From positions 248,001-312,000 of the forward strand of contig WHUZ01000041.1 of the NCBI GenBank assembly GCA_015179045.1: a DNA stretch of 64,000 nt. The letters are read 5' to 3'. The position numbers and the translations under genes are program-made. Below, one piece after another: positions 10,941-22,257 of this stretch (the stretch's first letter is position 1; each line of letters opens with the position of its first letter). The DNA is from Kalaharituber pfeilii. Taxonomy: Eukaryota > Ascomycota > Pezizomycetes > Pezizales > Pezizaceae. The notes beneath the pieces were generated by a model, which was given only the letters and a program-made list of their open reading frames with translations, was not told the origin of the DNA and did no database searches.

Positions 10941-11684
10941 GTTCCCAACGGGCCGGCCAGGCCAGGCCATTCAGGCTGCAGTGTGAGTTAAGTTATACAG
11001 TAGCTAGCTATATACAGAACGTACTCTAAATTCTACGTATACCTCATTCTCTAATGGTTAGGATTTTGCTTGCTGATTTTACACCGCCAGTATCGCTTTC
11101 CATTACAGTAGCCATGCACATCTTCACCATAGTGTCAAATCCAACTTTGTCGCACCAGATTTTTGTAACCCAAATTCCAGAAGACTCGATATCGGCATCA
11201 GATTGGACTGCAGGGAATCGTCGATGCAAGGTCAAAACTTGAACTGCACTATGGAGAGTGAAGAATAGGAGAATACTAAAGGAATCATCATCGCCAGTAC
11301 CGGTGGTTGGAATGATGTCTGTCTCCCTGCAATACTAATAAGAAATTAGTATATAGTCAAGCGATACAAAAAAAAATTACTTACCTGGATACCTGCGAAA
11401 AGCGCTGCTCAGTAAAAAAAAGTCTAGATAGTTATCCGAAAATATTGAAAGGTTCATATTAAATCCGTGTCCAAGTAACCTGAAGGTGGCCCCTGAAATA
11501 GCCTCGTAACCAGCCCTCCTGCCGCTGAAATTGCTTGAACGGCCTGAATGGCCTGGACGGCCTGGGCGGCCTGGGCAGTCTGGACGGTCTGAAGACTATT
11601 TGGTTCGAATATTCGCAACTGATAGAGTGGGGTAGCTAATATTGATATCGCCGCCAGGAAATCAGTGAAGTCACAAGGCTCGCC
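10941..11684 (-). other. Intergenic; possible gene fragment at 11050-11325 on the minus strand
   Basis: The minus strand is open from about 11325 to a stop near 11050 (about 90 codons). The frame is uninterrupted but resembles no family I recognise. It could be a terminal exon or a relic. GGCCTG-rich simple sequence occurs at about 10945-10975 and 11525-11590. Nothing else is supported. Confidence 0.3.
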
Positions 11685-11734
11685 CCTGCGATAAGCTGGT
11701 AGCCTCTATGGAGGGTTACGTGAAAAAAAAAAAG
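11685..11734 (+). mobile_element. Decayed tail2-type micro-retroposon (LINE-B-like variant)
   Basis: This is a variant tail2 hairpin, ccctgcgataagctgg..agcct..ggagggttacgtga, followed by a short A-run. It is closest to the LINE-B ends at about 34033 and 59061. I found no clear target duplication. Confidence 0.55.
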
Positions 11735-12572
11735 CGAAAGCTACCGAAACACAGGGACAGATGTGCAGGTGCGGTGTCCATCCCTATGACCTGAATTTTA
11801 GCGCCCGGCTATCCGCAAATGATTGTAGCAGATACTGGTGAGCCTTCTATTCGATGCACTGGGGTAGTCTACAATAAACAGCGTAGTACCTATGTAGAGT
11901 AAAGTAATGCATCCGTTCTTATGGACTGCAATCGGCAGCTAGTTCAACTATGTATCACTCGTCGGCTTGGTATTATCAGATTTGACAACTTGTCGGGTTG
12001 CCTAGGGAGGAGACGTGTATGCAGGCCACTCGTAGTATTAACAGCGATTCAGTCACCACCGGCCCAGGTCATTCACAACAGTTGTATTTGTACAACACCG
12101 TATTGACCTTTTTTTTCACTACAAAAACTAATATCATAGAACGGGTTAGTTGCAAAATTATTACAGTTGCCAAATTACTATACTTGAAATTTATTCCACT
12201 CATCGGAGCATTTGTTTATTTTGCGCGTTTATTCACTCATATACTCTCGTATCCTCTGGCAAGTTACATGCTTTCAATATTTTTCGAATCTTCATTTCAT
12301 ACATGTGTATTTTAGTATTATTCTCCACAATTTGCTCTAGAGGATTATTTCACTGAAGAGAAACTATTTCGCTGAAGGGAAGTATTTTTGCTAGGAAGGG
12401 TTTTTTCACTATAGTAGTGGACAGGCTTTCCGCTTGGAGGAGGGGTTACTAGTATAGTGTCGGGAATTTTCACTCAAGATAGGTCTTCGCTCACAAGGAA
12501 GTGTTAATTCGTATTTCTAACAAAATATTTGTTTTCCTAGCAATTTGTGGGCATTCTCAAAGGCAGTTTGAT
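11735..12572. other. Intergenic stretch, no gene recognised
   Basis: There is no convincing gene. Short imperfect repeats of 'ttcactgaag' type occur near 12340-12430. Confidence 0.45.
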
Positions 12573-12635
12573 GCCCTGCCATGGCGAACAGCTACAAGCG
12601 GGGTCACGTGAAATTAAAAAAAAAAAAAAAAAAAA
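12573..12635 (+). mobile_element. Micro-retroposon, tail2 type
   Basis: A 63-bp insertion is flanked by aaaggcagtttgat (12559-12572, 12636-12649). It begins gccctgccatgg, exactly at the hairpin foot, and ends gtcacgtgaaatt plus poly(A). Confidence 0.93.
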
Positions 12636-12649
12636 AAAGGCAGTTTGAT

Positions 12650-13514
12650 TTGATTCGAAGTTAACTGTAGAGTACACGTGCAGTGAGTGTGTGGGTAGTG
12701 TATAGTGCTTTGAACTCGATAGAGGGAAAAAAAGAAAATTATGTACGGCGGAGCTACTGAAGAGCCTGGACTAGGTAGTGGCGTTAGTTACGAGTGGCCG
12801 TGCACATATATAGAATAAAATTGCATGTCAGGCTCAAGTGCAGAGCTTCACACTGCAGCTGCATGTCGTCACCCTGCCCGTGGCACTTTCCCTGCCTTAA
12901 TTGAACGTGAAGCAAAGCTACGGTTTACGAGCTACTATATATAGGTATGGTGGATTAATTCAGGGAGGACAAGCATCCCAAAACAGCTCTATTTATGCAA
13001 GAAAAATCAAGAAGTACATTCGTACCCAATGATTGGTGTGGAATGAGGCTGCGCATAGCACAGTAAAGATTTAAAGGTCGTGAATCATCGAAACGTCGGC
13101 AAGCGTCATGACTACAACTCAGGGTGCATATATTCTGCACGCTGACCACTCTGCACGATGTTTCACTTCTGCGCTGCATATTCTCCAACAGAACGTGCAG
13201 TGTGATTGCAAAATGATGGGGATCCTCTTGGCCAAGGTGTTTGTGGTCACACTAGCTGATTCAACACTGCATTCTTAGAGAAACCTAAGCTATAAAAATT
13301 CATGGTCCTCCACCTGTAGCCCTGTATCGGAAAGCCACAAGTTAAAGAAGCTCAACAGTGCAGCATTCGTTCACGTCGGCGCGTGGGATATGCGAAAACG
13401 AATCTAGTAAATTGCATAAGTACATTTCATTCATATATACATACTTACCTACGTCTACATACCTGCATACATTTATTTTCATACTTGCACGCCCGTTTCC
13501 CGCTTGACTTCTCA
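12650..13514. other. Upstream region of HET1
   Basis: No separate gene is recognised. The stretch likely includes the promoter and 5' UTR of the HET gene that starts at 13515. Confidence 0.4.
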
Positions 13515-15947
13515 ATGTACTCGAGGAATACGATTTGGTCCGAGCGCTCCGACCTCCCTGAGCTTTCCGATCGTCCTCTCCCACGTGGTGTCGCCAATCG
13601 CGATGGGCCCCGTTGGCAAGCCCGCCTACCAGAACGATATGGCAGAGGCTTTGCTCCATTGCTTTCAGACGCTGAAAGCGAATTCCTCGTCGGGTCCCTG
13701 TCAGCGACGGACCTCCACATCAAAATCACCAACACTTGGTCAGCTTATAAGGTCGTCTCAAAAGTATTAAAGAAATTGGGCGATAGGGACATCCCCCATA
13801 GCTTTCATCGCAATTACGTCACCTGGCTTGATTATTTCATCGAACACAACCACCCATTTGGGCTTGTTAGCGCATGGGCCACGATAGTCACATTGGAACC
13901 GGCACGCTTTCTAACAGAAGATCCTGTAGTTGCCAGGAATCGGGACCGTCCTTCCTTTTATGACTCCAACTGCGATCCTCTGGACAATGGATCAATTGTT
14001 CCCCCACCTAGGGCGGAAAATGGTAGGGTCGTGCTCCAGGGAGGAGGATCGCACTACGTTCGACGTGTGTGGGATCTGCGCGCGAATGCAATCATCCCTT
14101 TCTCCTGGCTCCCGGCAGATGTAACGCTATCCGAACAGCATTACGAGGGTAGATGGAAAGTGGTACCTGTCTCCCATGCATGGGTATCCAATGACGAGAT
14201 GGGTCCATGTTGGACGCCTATTAATCGGTTTCAGTGGCCAGTGCCTCTACCCAGAGGAACTTCACTGAGCGAGATACGAGATGAATTAGTGCAACACGGG
14301 ATTCATTATACCTGGTTGGATGTCCTCTGCTTACGGCAGCAGATATCGCAGGAAGCAGGAGCTGCCGTTGGGATGCACGAGCAAGAACGCGAAGCCAGGG
14401 AAAAACGGAGATTTGATGAGTGGGCTGTGGATGTGCCAATGATTGGGTCTATATATCAAGAGAGTGAGTACGTTGTTGTCTATTTCAGCGGACTAGGAAA
14501 AAACATTTCGCCCTATGGGGTCGCAAGGAGAACGACATTGGCTACAGAGGGCTTGGACATTGCAGGAGACAAAGGGGCGGGAATACACAATCTTCGGGGG
14601 ACTAAAGGGATGGGATCGTAATAAGAATCCCTGGAAGGCGGAGGTACGTGACCCTCAAAGCTTCTTGTCTTACTTGCTACTGGCCCTCCGGTAAACACGC
14701 ACTATCGGTACAGACCCCAAGGTTAATTCTCATGTGCACGCGTACAGTTCGACCGGTCCGGCATTACCGTTGAGAAGGCTTTAAGAATTGTCATTGATAG
14801 GTTGGACGATACGCGACTAGATATTCTTTGGGAACTCCAGCGCCGCAAGTCTACTAATCCGCGAGACAAGATCGCTGGAGCTTATTTCCTACTTAGCTCG
14901 GGCACTCAAGCGGGCGTGAGGAAGGACGGTGGTGCTGAATACTGGATACCGACATACAATCCAACCGCAAGTCTTAACGATGCATGGGGCCATATGGTGC
15001 ATGCGGTTACGAACAACTACTCTTATTTGCCTGGCATCAATATTGACGACCTAGCTTTCGACTTAGTTAAATACTTCCCATATCCGTCATCTGAGCATTG
15101 GTTCCCCAGTTGGGATCAATTGTTGAAACATCCCGATGTGTCATACCAAGAGGAACAGCTCCCACACGGAAGCCCACCCAAAGAAGAACTGTATCTCAGG
15201 ATCTGCACTGCCAATGTTTTTCCGCAGGTCCAACTCAAACGGCAGCGCGGAGAGGAGATATGCCCTGGTATTTACGCTGACTACTACATAGCGGTAGGAG
15301 CAGGTCCACATGGGGGCCGGGTTGAGATACGGCTTGATTCACCACTAATAACTCCTGATCAACCTAAGGTGTCACTGCCTGAGGTACAGCTGATCCCGGA
15401 AGAGAACTATGTCCTTGTAGATGTCACCATGGGACAAGTCTATGATGATCTAGGAGTTGATGCGTGTATGGCATATTATCAATGGAAGAGTCATGAACAT
15501 TTGCTACTGATATGCAGGGAGATAGAGCCTATCCAAGAGTTGGAGCCTAACCCATACGATCACCTGGTCAAAAATCGTCCTAGGAAGATCTATAAATTAA
15601 GAAGAATCACATCCGTATGTTGGCAACATGGCGCGGGCATGCGGGGGCAAGGTCGGGTATCCGGTATCCGGCTTCCGTTTTGGACGGCATTGGAAAAGGA
15701 TTTAGTCGCTAAAGTAGGAGAGACGCATAGTAGAGAGTTAGATGATCTTTTTGAGGGTTGGGGCATTGACAGACCAGGACCAGGCGGAGACGTTGACTCA
15801 CCTGAGTTGAGTGGAGAGGATGAGGGCGAGTGGGAGGACGTGAAACACCTGAAGAATGGCAAGGCAAAAGGCAAGCTGAGCAAGAAGGACCGAAAACTTC
15901 AGGAAATTGAAATGAGACATCTCGAGGTGGAAGTATTTCTTCAATAG
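13515..15947 (+). CDS. HET-domain protein (HET1), apparent frameshift
   Basis: This is a heterokaryon-incompatibility (HET) family protein. Family members act in fungal non-self recognition and programmed cell death. I chose the ATG at 13515; an in-frame ATG at 13383 is also possible. The HET block starts at SHAWVSNDE (about 14170), continues through YTWLDVLCLRQ (about 14310) and ends in RAWTLQE (about 14550). A +1 shift is needed between SGLGKN and the RHWLQRAWTLQE stretch. The simplest cause is one extra A in the A6 run at 14498-14503. An intron at 14644-14747 (gtacgt..cgtacag) joins phase 0 to a second exon with RRKSTNPRDKIAGAYFLL, a motif shared with HET2. The C-terminus is Lys-rich and charged. 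It is either a pseudogene or carries a homopolymer error. Confidence 0.85.
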
Positions 15948-16119
15948 ACGGTTGCACAGAACAACGTATTAAAAGAAGTATATGCAATAGAATCTGTTGT
16001 ACCTAGATATAAATTTGTTTTAATCAAATGCTCGCGTTTGCCCATGCTGGATATGGTGTAAGTTAAAAGCTATTACCTAAACGTAGCTTGCTAATGACAT
16101 GACATCATGCCGCCACATT
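15948..16119. other. HET1 3' flank up to the LINE-B insertion
   Basis: This is short AT-rich 3' flank. The last 13 bp (16107-16119) are the left target duplication of the LINE-B insertion. Confidence 0.5.
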
Positions 16120-16661
16120 CGCAGAAGGGGAGAGAGGTGGCCACCGGGAGTGGGGTGCGCCAGTGGATAAAGGCGTGGAGGAAGGAGAGGAGAGAAATAG
16201 AGGGATGCGGAGGAGGGAAGGTCATGGAGTGGAGTAGGATGGCGACATCAAACTTCACTGCATTGCGACTGGGGAGGGGAAGGTGTGCAGTGTGGATAAG
16301 TGCAGGTGCGGAAAGGTGCAAACAGGTGAGCACCTCGCTTTCCGGTGCAGCCACCAAAAGAATCGCCCAGAAGGCTTTAGTGAATGGACGGGAAGAACTG
16401 GAAAAAAACAGGGGAGGAGTGGGATGAGTTGGGAAGGTTCTTTTCTGGGATCAAGTTCTAGAAGCGCGCGATTTCCCAATTTCCCAATTTCCCGATTTCC
16501 CGACCCGGGTCGGGAAGTCGCGGGAGGGGGGTAGCCAGCGTACGAGACTAGGGGGGGGGGACGTTTAGCCTGTCTCCAGGCTACGAGGGCTTGCCCAGGG
16601 ATTCTGCCATGGCTTAGCGCTGCAAGCGGGGTAAGGTGATTAAAAAAAAAAAAAAAAAAAA
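16120..16661 (+). mobile_element. LINE-B, 5'-truncated, tail2 type
   Basis: It is flanked by atgccgccacatt (16107-16119) and atgccgccatatt (16662-16674). It encodes the C-terminal cysteine-histidine knuckle of ORF2 (CRCGKVQTGEHLAFRC near 16300). A 3' end follows with tgtctccaggctacgagg..ctgccatggcttagcgctgc and poly(A), a tail2 variant. A simple repeat of 'atttccca' precedes it (about 16470-16500). The reading frame is broken. Confidence 0.83.
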
Positions 16662-16674
16662 TGCCGCCATATTA

Positions 16675-17120
16675 GTGGTGGCGCCCGGACGCCCAGGTCA
16701 TTCAAGCGCATTCTGTGATGGTAATGAGACAACAGTCAATGAGGGCGAAGCACTAGTAATAGTCTAATAGTCGAAGCTATTAAGACGACAACGGACAATT
16801 TCGCCATGTTCACGGACAGCATCATGGCTATCCAAGACATACAACCATACATGCAAGCCATGCCCAGTCGCCATAGCCTTCTAAGCGGCACGTTATTTTT
16901 TTTTTTTTTTTTTATTTCATTACTCGCGTGCCGCCTGATAGGCTGAGTAATGATATTAAAAAAAAAAAAAAAAAAAAAGCCATGCCCAGCCAGAGTCACA
17001 GCAACAATTCACTGTTGCCGGCCTTCTGCAAACCAGGTTTTGAGGGCTGACCGCCCTTATCAATTGAACTCTCTTGTTCACTCTGTTTTATCGCGTGTGA
17101 CCAAACTATTCGATTTCTTG
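16675..17120 (+). pseudogene. Decayed LINE RNase H fragment
   Basis: Short stretches such as TVNEGEAL and FTDSIMAIQ resemble the second and third acidic motifs of the LINE RNase H domain (VNDGELIAI, VTDSQTAI). Stops are frequent. A tail1 micro-retroposon with an internal inverted copy (16868-16976) interrupts it. Confidence 0.55.
16868..16976 (+). mobile_element. Tail1 micro-retroposon containing an inverted tail1 copy
   Basis: The outer insertion is flanked by aagccatgcccag (16855-16867, 16977-16989). It begins tcgccatagcc at the tail1 hairpin foot and ends agtaatgatatt plus poly(A). Inside it, about 16893-16945, lies an inverted tail1 copy with its own T-run (minus-strand reading agcctatcaggcggc). 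The inner copy ends atgaaat, the outer atgatatt, so they differ in sequence. Confidence 0.8.
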
Positions 17121-17132
17121 AGGAGCGAGGTA

Positions 17133-17187
17133 ACCTCGCCATAGCCCACAGGGCGGCATGCGAGTACTGAAATAAAAAAAAAAAAAA
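17133..17187 (+). mobile_element. Micro-retroposon, tail1 type
   Basis: A 55-bp insertion is flanked by gaggagcgaggta (17120-17132, 17188-17200). It begins acctcgccatagccc and ends gagtactgaaat plus poly(A). Confidence 0.93.
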
Positions 17188-18359
17188 GAGGAGCGAGGTA
17201 TGTCACCTCCCTTTCCGCGCCCTGCACTTCAGGCTTCTTGGCACTTACTTTTGGCATTTTGATATGAGTTGCTGGCTTGTAGATCCTCGAGCCTTCTTAT
17301 TCACTTGAGCTCCTATCATCGGGTTGATGTGTGAACAGCGGGGGCGACCACTGAACAGCTCTAAATGATTTCCAAACGGGAAATTCTGAGGAGTCCAGTA
17401 TTCCTGTGCATGTGTAGAAACAAAAGATGTATGCCTCAATGTGACAGTGCCACCCTCTGCCCTAGACCTAAAACGGAAATATAATGGATAGTCAAGAAAG
17501 AAGAAGTCACAAGCATAGGAAGGATTGAGGATATAAAAAGACCTGTAAATTCCACGAAAATGTAGATAGATAGATCAGAGCTCCCAAGAACTACTAAGCG
17601 AGCAAATAAACCCTCTTCTCCTAAAAGTTTACACCTCTACGTATCAGTCCGAGCGTCACCAAACGTCCTATACTTTTGGTGATAGGGAACAGAGTAAGTA
17701 TACATTGAGATCGATAAGATCTCAGGGTATGATCATTGACACATGGCGACTCAAAGTATACCCAACATAGGATTTTGTATATACCAGATAGGTCCTCACA
17801 TATATGCTGCAAATAACTCTAGACAATGTGCAGAGGATGATTCAACGTATTCTCCCATGCTGGCTTCACTTTGAGCCCAGTTGAGGGTCATTTGAGCTCA
17901 TGGTAATTGTCCCGGTTACGCGCAATATCCCGGTAGCACGTGTTAGCAATTTTTTTTTTTTTTTTTTTTTCCCCTTAATATCATTGCCCGCATTGTGGTG
18001 ACGGCGACGGAAGTAAAGCTTGGCATGGAAGGCACGTGGAGATAAGGGCAGCACGTGAGGCGATATCATATATCTAGTCTTATATAGTACTGAGTTACAT
18101 CCCTCTTGGCGTACACCGAACCCCTGTCCGAAAAGACCTTGGCAGCAACCGCGAATGCCATCTTATATATATCAACGTACTGATTGAAATGTACATAAAT
18201 AATCCTTGGTTTTTTGTTTGTGTACATATTCCTTACCCCTGAAATTTACATATTTCGCATCCCTACAATCTACATATTTCTACCACATAAAATATATTAT
18301 GGAAACATCACGTTGTATAAAACCAGTTCAGGATTTCGCACGAGCTCGAAATGGAGCTT
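17188..18359. other. Intergenic stretch, no gene recognised
   Basis: There is no convincing gene. A poly(T) run at about 17949-17970 is followed by sequence without a recognisable tail1 or tail2 hairpin. Confidence 0.45.
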
Positions 18360-18975
18360 TACGAAAGACTGCGAGATATAGCAGAACGAGTCAAATTTGA
18401 CAGCAGGTATGGTAGGTCTATTTCACCCCGCGAGATGCAGCAAAATGAACCGAATCTGATAGGCACTTTGACAGACACGACAGCTCCTCAATTTGACAGG
18501 CACTTTGACAGGCACGACAGCTCCTCAATTTGACAGGTACGACAGCTCCTCAATAGTGCGACATGCAGCAGAACGAGTCAAATGTGATAGGTATGGTAGG
18601 TCTATTTTACCTCGCAAGATGCAGCAAAATGAGCCGAATTTTACAGGCACTTTATAGGTATGATAGCTCCTCAATGGTGTGAGATGCAGCAGAATGAGCC
18701 GAATTTAATAGGTATAACAGTCTCCCTCAATGGCGTAAGATGTGGTCAAGTTGACAGATATGACCTTGACAGGGAAAAATGAGGCAGAATAAGCCCAATT
18801 GAACAGGTATGACAGCTTTCTCTCAATAGCGAGAGATGTGGCCGAATAAGCTCAAGTTGACAAGTATTACAGGACTCTTTCCATAGCGTAAGAGCAGCAG
18901 AATGAGCTGAATTTGACAGGTATAGTAGGTCTCTCTTGCCCTGCCATGGCGAGCAGCTGCAAGCGGAGTTACGGC

Positions 18976-19013
<38 letters not shown>

Positions 19014-20010
19014 TAGGTCTCTCTTGATAGCACGAGATGCAGCAAGATGAACTCAATTGCACCGGTGTGTAAGTCTCCCTTGACAATACAAGATATAGTA
19101 GAATAAACTAACTTTAACAAGTATATAGGTATGGCAAGACTCTTCTATGGCACGAGATACAAAAGAATGAGCCAAATTTCATAAGTATGGCACACTTCTC
19201 TTACCAGCGTGAGATGTAGTAAACGAACTCAATTTGATAGGTATAGTAGCACCTTTCCATAGGAGAGTAGCAGAGTGAGCCAAATTTGACAGGTATAATA
19301 GGACTCTTTCCGTATTGTGAGATATAGTAGAATGAGCACAATTTGATAGTTATTCAATAGCACAAGATGCAGCAGAACGAGAGTCGAATTTGACAGATAT
19401 GGCAGGTCTATTTCAGCCTGGGAGATGCAGCAGAATAAGCCGAATTTGACAGGGATTGGTAGATCTCTCTTGCCAACATGAGATACAGCAGGGCGAGCAG
19501 AATTTGACAGGCATGACAGCTCCTCAATAATGTGAGATGCAGCAGAATGAGCCGAATTCAATAGGAATGGCAGTCTCTCTCGATGGTGTGAGATGAGGCA
19601 GAATGAGCTCAATTTAACAGGGTATGACAGCTTCCTTTCGATGGCGTGAGATGAGGCAGAATGAGCTCAATTTAACAGGGTATGACAGCTTCCTTTCGAT
19701 GGCGTGAGATGAGGCAGAATGAGCTCAAGTTGACAAGTATCACCGGACTCTTTCCACAATGTAAGAACAGCAGAATGAGCCAAATTTGACAGGTACGGCA
19801 GGACCCACCTGGCAGCGTGGAACATGGTAAAATGAGCTCAATTCACAGTTAAGGCTGGCCCCTTTCTATGGTGCAAAGTGAGGCGGTATGGCTTAATTTG
19901 ACAGATACAACAAGACCTGCTTTGATGGTACGAGATATGCCAAAATGCGCTCAATTTACAATTTTACAGGTATGGCAGATTACCCTCGATGGTGTGAGAT
20001 GGGGCAAAAT
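18360..20010 (-). repeat. 57-bp satellite array, inverted orientation, diverged
   Basis: About 28 diverged copies of a 57-60 bp unit lie here. On this strand the core reads gagatg.ggcagaatgagc followed by aatttgacaggtatg. It is the reverse complement of the units at 39750-42830. One pair of units near 19600-19740 is identical over about 59 bp, a recent tandem duplication. A tail2 micro-retroposon interrupts it at 18939-19011. Short open frames here are by-products of the repeat. Confidence 0.85.
18939..19011 (+). mobile_element. Micro-retroposon, tail2 type, inside satellite
   Basis: A 73-bp insertion is flanked by agtaggtctctcttg (18924-18938, 19012-19026). It begins ccctgccatggcgagc and ends gttacggcaaatt plus about 31 A. 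Confidence 0.93.
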
Positions 20011-20168
20011 GAGAATGCGCTGGACTGGTACAGTATGGCGGGGTGATAAAGGGGCACCTGCTAAAGGTTATAATCATCGGCTACTACAGTACCTACTGAC
20101 TCCGGCTCCATTCCCCACCCTTTCTGTTTTTTAAATCGCAAGCACTCTATAGATAGCGATAGCTATGT
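20011..20168. other. Intergenic stretch, no gene recognised
   Basis: No gene is supported. The satellite fades into unique sequence. Confidence 0.4.
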
Positions 20169-20435
20169 CTACTCTTCATCATCACCCTCAGCCTTCAATT
20201 CTTCCACTTTCTTATATACTCTTGCCATCATTCCAGCTGTATTAATTATATCCTTTTGTAATTTCTTAATCACCTTATACCAGGGCGGTAAGCGATTAAT
20301 GATATAAAAAAAATAAAAAAAAAAATAAAAAATCACCTTATACCTGTTAATATCCTCACTTGCATAGCATTTATACGTGGGTCTATAGGGCGGATAATAA
20401 AGCTGGGTACACCTAAAAGGGCATATGCTGGACAT
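20169..20435 (-). CDS. Hypothetical 88-aa open frame interrupted in frame by a tail1 micro-retroposon
   Basis: The minus-strand frame ends KKVEELKAEGDDEE and is lysine/glutamate-rich. A 50-bp tail1 micro-retroposon plus its 13-bp duplication adds 63 bp, exactly 21 codons with no stop, so the frame stays open across it. The inserted codons read as a Phe/Tyr-rich tract. I do not recognise the protein, and it may only be a relic of a larger gene. Confidence 0.35.
   Translation of the reverse strand: MSSICPFRCTQLYYPPYRPTYKCYASEDINRYKVIFYFFFYFFYIINRLPPWYKVIKKLQKDIINTAGMMARVYKKVEELKAEGDDEE
20281..20330 (+). mobile_element. Micro-retroposon, tail1 type
   Basis: A 50-bp insertion is flanked by aatcaccttatac (20268-20280, 20331-20343). 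It begins cagggcggtaagcgatt, inside the hairpin, and ends atgatat plus an A-rich tail with T interruptions. Confidence 0.9.
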
Positions 20436-22196
20436 CTGAGCAATATCATTGTGGATAGATATTAACCGGAATTTAGGTAGAGTTTATGGGCTGTAACGAG
20501 GGTTTCGCTATCCATAAGTTCTACAAAACCTTCTGACGCTACATTTGGTACTAGAGCTCCCTAGATGCAGGAGTGGGATTACGTAATATTATAAATAACA
20601 ATGAGAATATACTGATATGAATAAATGCAGAGAAACGAGATTGTACGGTCATGGAACTGGTAAAGAGTGTACAGTCACTTGACGCCGACTTTACGGGTCC
20701 CTTATCCACTACCGCTACACCTACACTCACCCTCGCGGTCGCGAGGTGGCTACATGCTAGTTTTTCTGTACTACATACAATCAACAACCTTCTTCTCTTC
20801 TCTTCTTTTCGCACCCGCACTCGCAATTAGACGTTCGTTCTGCCAGTTCTCACCGCTCCGGTCTATCGCAAGGCAGTAGTTGATATTATCTGTCTATCTT
20901 ACAGCATGCCGCCCTATGGGCTATGGCGAAGTTAAGCACATAGGGAATGAATAAGTAAGTAATCCGACTAACTACGTCACCCTTGTAAAGAAAATGGCAA
21001 ACTGACTACGTCACCCCCGTAAGGAGATTCAACGTTGAAGGCCAGAAAAGAGAACCCAACCAGAAAAAGAACAAAATGCTATCAGCACCAGGGAACAGGA
21101 AAACTACTCCTCCTATCCACACGTACAAACATGAAGCATGCCACCTTCCTCCAAATCTTACTTTCGTCAATTCCGCATTTTGTACACTTTATTGGAGGTA
21201 GTCTTCTTCCCCACCCAACCGGTAGCTCCATCTTTCTCAACAATCGAATGCCAGCAATCTTAATGACCCTATCTCTCTGTTTGCATCCTCCAGCCAACTC
21301 TGGATATTCTCTAACTTCCTCAAAGCTTTTCCATCTTACTACCATATCTCAACTAAACTGATGAGCAGGATCTGGAATAATTAGTCTCTTCTCAGCGGTG
21401 AAGGGGGTTTAGCATGGACCCGATTCCGCAATCTTGGTCACTTCTTTCCTAAATTATTGCTTCCTCGGAGTTCAGTTTTCTGGAGGGGCTGCAGGGTCAG
21501 GCTCTGTGACAACAGTATGGGGGTGGCAGCAGTGACAGCAGAGGGGTGTTAAGACCAGGTTCTGTTATCTCTATACCTACCTTTCTATCCAATCGTCAGA
21601 AGCACTACCCAGCGCCAGGTTCGTCACGTATTCTTCAGCTTTTTCACTCATCCGCCATCATATTGAAAGATAAATATATATGCAAAAATTAAAACAGGTT
21701 GTTCTCGTTCAACAATTTAACTCAAAGTCTGCCAGTTCGGACATCACTTTCTTTGCATCCCTGGCACCCCATCGCAACGGAAAGTGATTACCTAGGGAAA
21801 TGCATGTGAGTACAGTCGCCAGAATTTCCACGCCTCCCCCGAGTATATACAACTTCCCCTCTGGGAGGTCGAAGTACAACCAGACTCATTGGCAGGTGAT
21901 CCGTACTGCTGCGCACATAAACTAACATTCTCATTGCTATATCAGTTAACCCAGTCAACAATTTTGCACATTCATCATTTTCCATTGCCTTGCTCCTACA
22001 TCTGACCCTTACATTTTAATATGGATTCTAAGCCTATACGAAGAAGGCAGCCGAGCCGTTGCCTCAAAATGAGGTAATACGTCATAAAGGCAGAGTATTG
22101 ATGACAAGAAAGAAAAGGAAAACAGGCATTTGTCAAACGCCCCATGTATACATAATCCTTGTTTTCCCACCGGTTCTAAGTGGTCCCCCCCGCCGA
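20436..22196. other. Intergenic; holds one decayed tail1 relic
   Basis: There is no convincing gene. A tail1 relic without a T-run lies on the minus strand at about 20897-20950 (gcatgccgccctatgggc). Two similar phrases, 'actacgtcacccttgtaa' and 'actacgtcacccccgtaa', occur near 20971 and 21005. Confidence 0.45.
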
Positions 22197-22257
22197 CCTT
22201 TTTTTTTTTTTTCCTGTCACGTGACCCCCCGTGCAGCTGTTTGTCATGGCAGGCCCC
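22197..22257 (-). mobile_element. Micro-retroposon, tail2 type
   Basis: A T-run at about 22199-22212 is followed by gtcacgtgacccccc and gtcatggcagg. On the minus strand this is tail2, starting at ccctgcc or just upstream. C-rich sequence on both sides hides the exact duplication, probably a run of C ending in CCGC. Confidence 0.7.
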
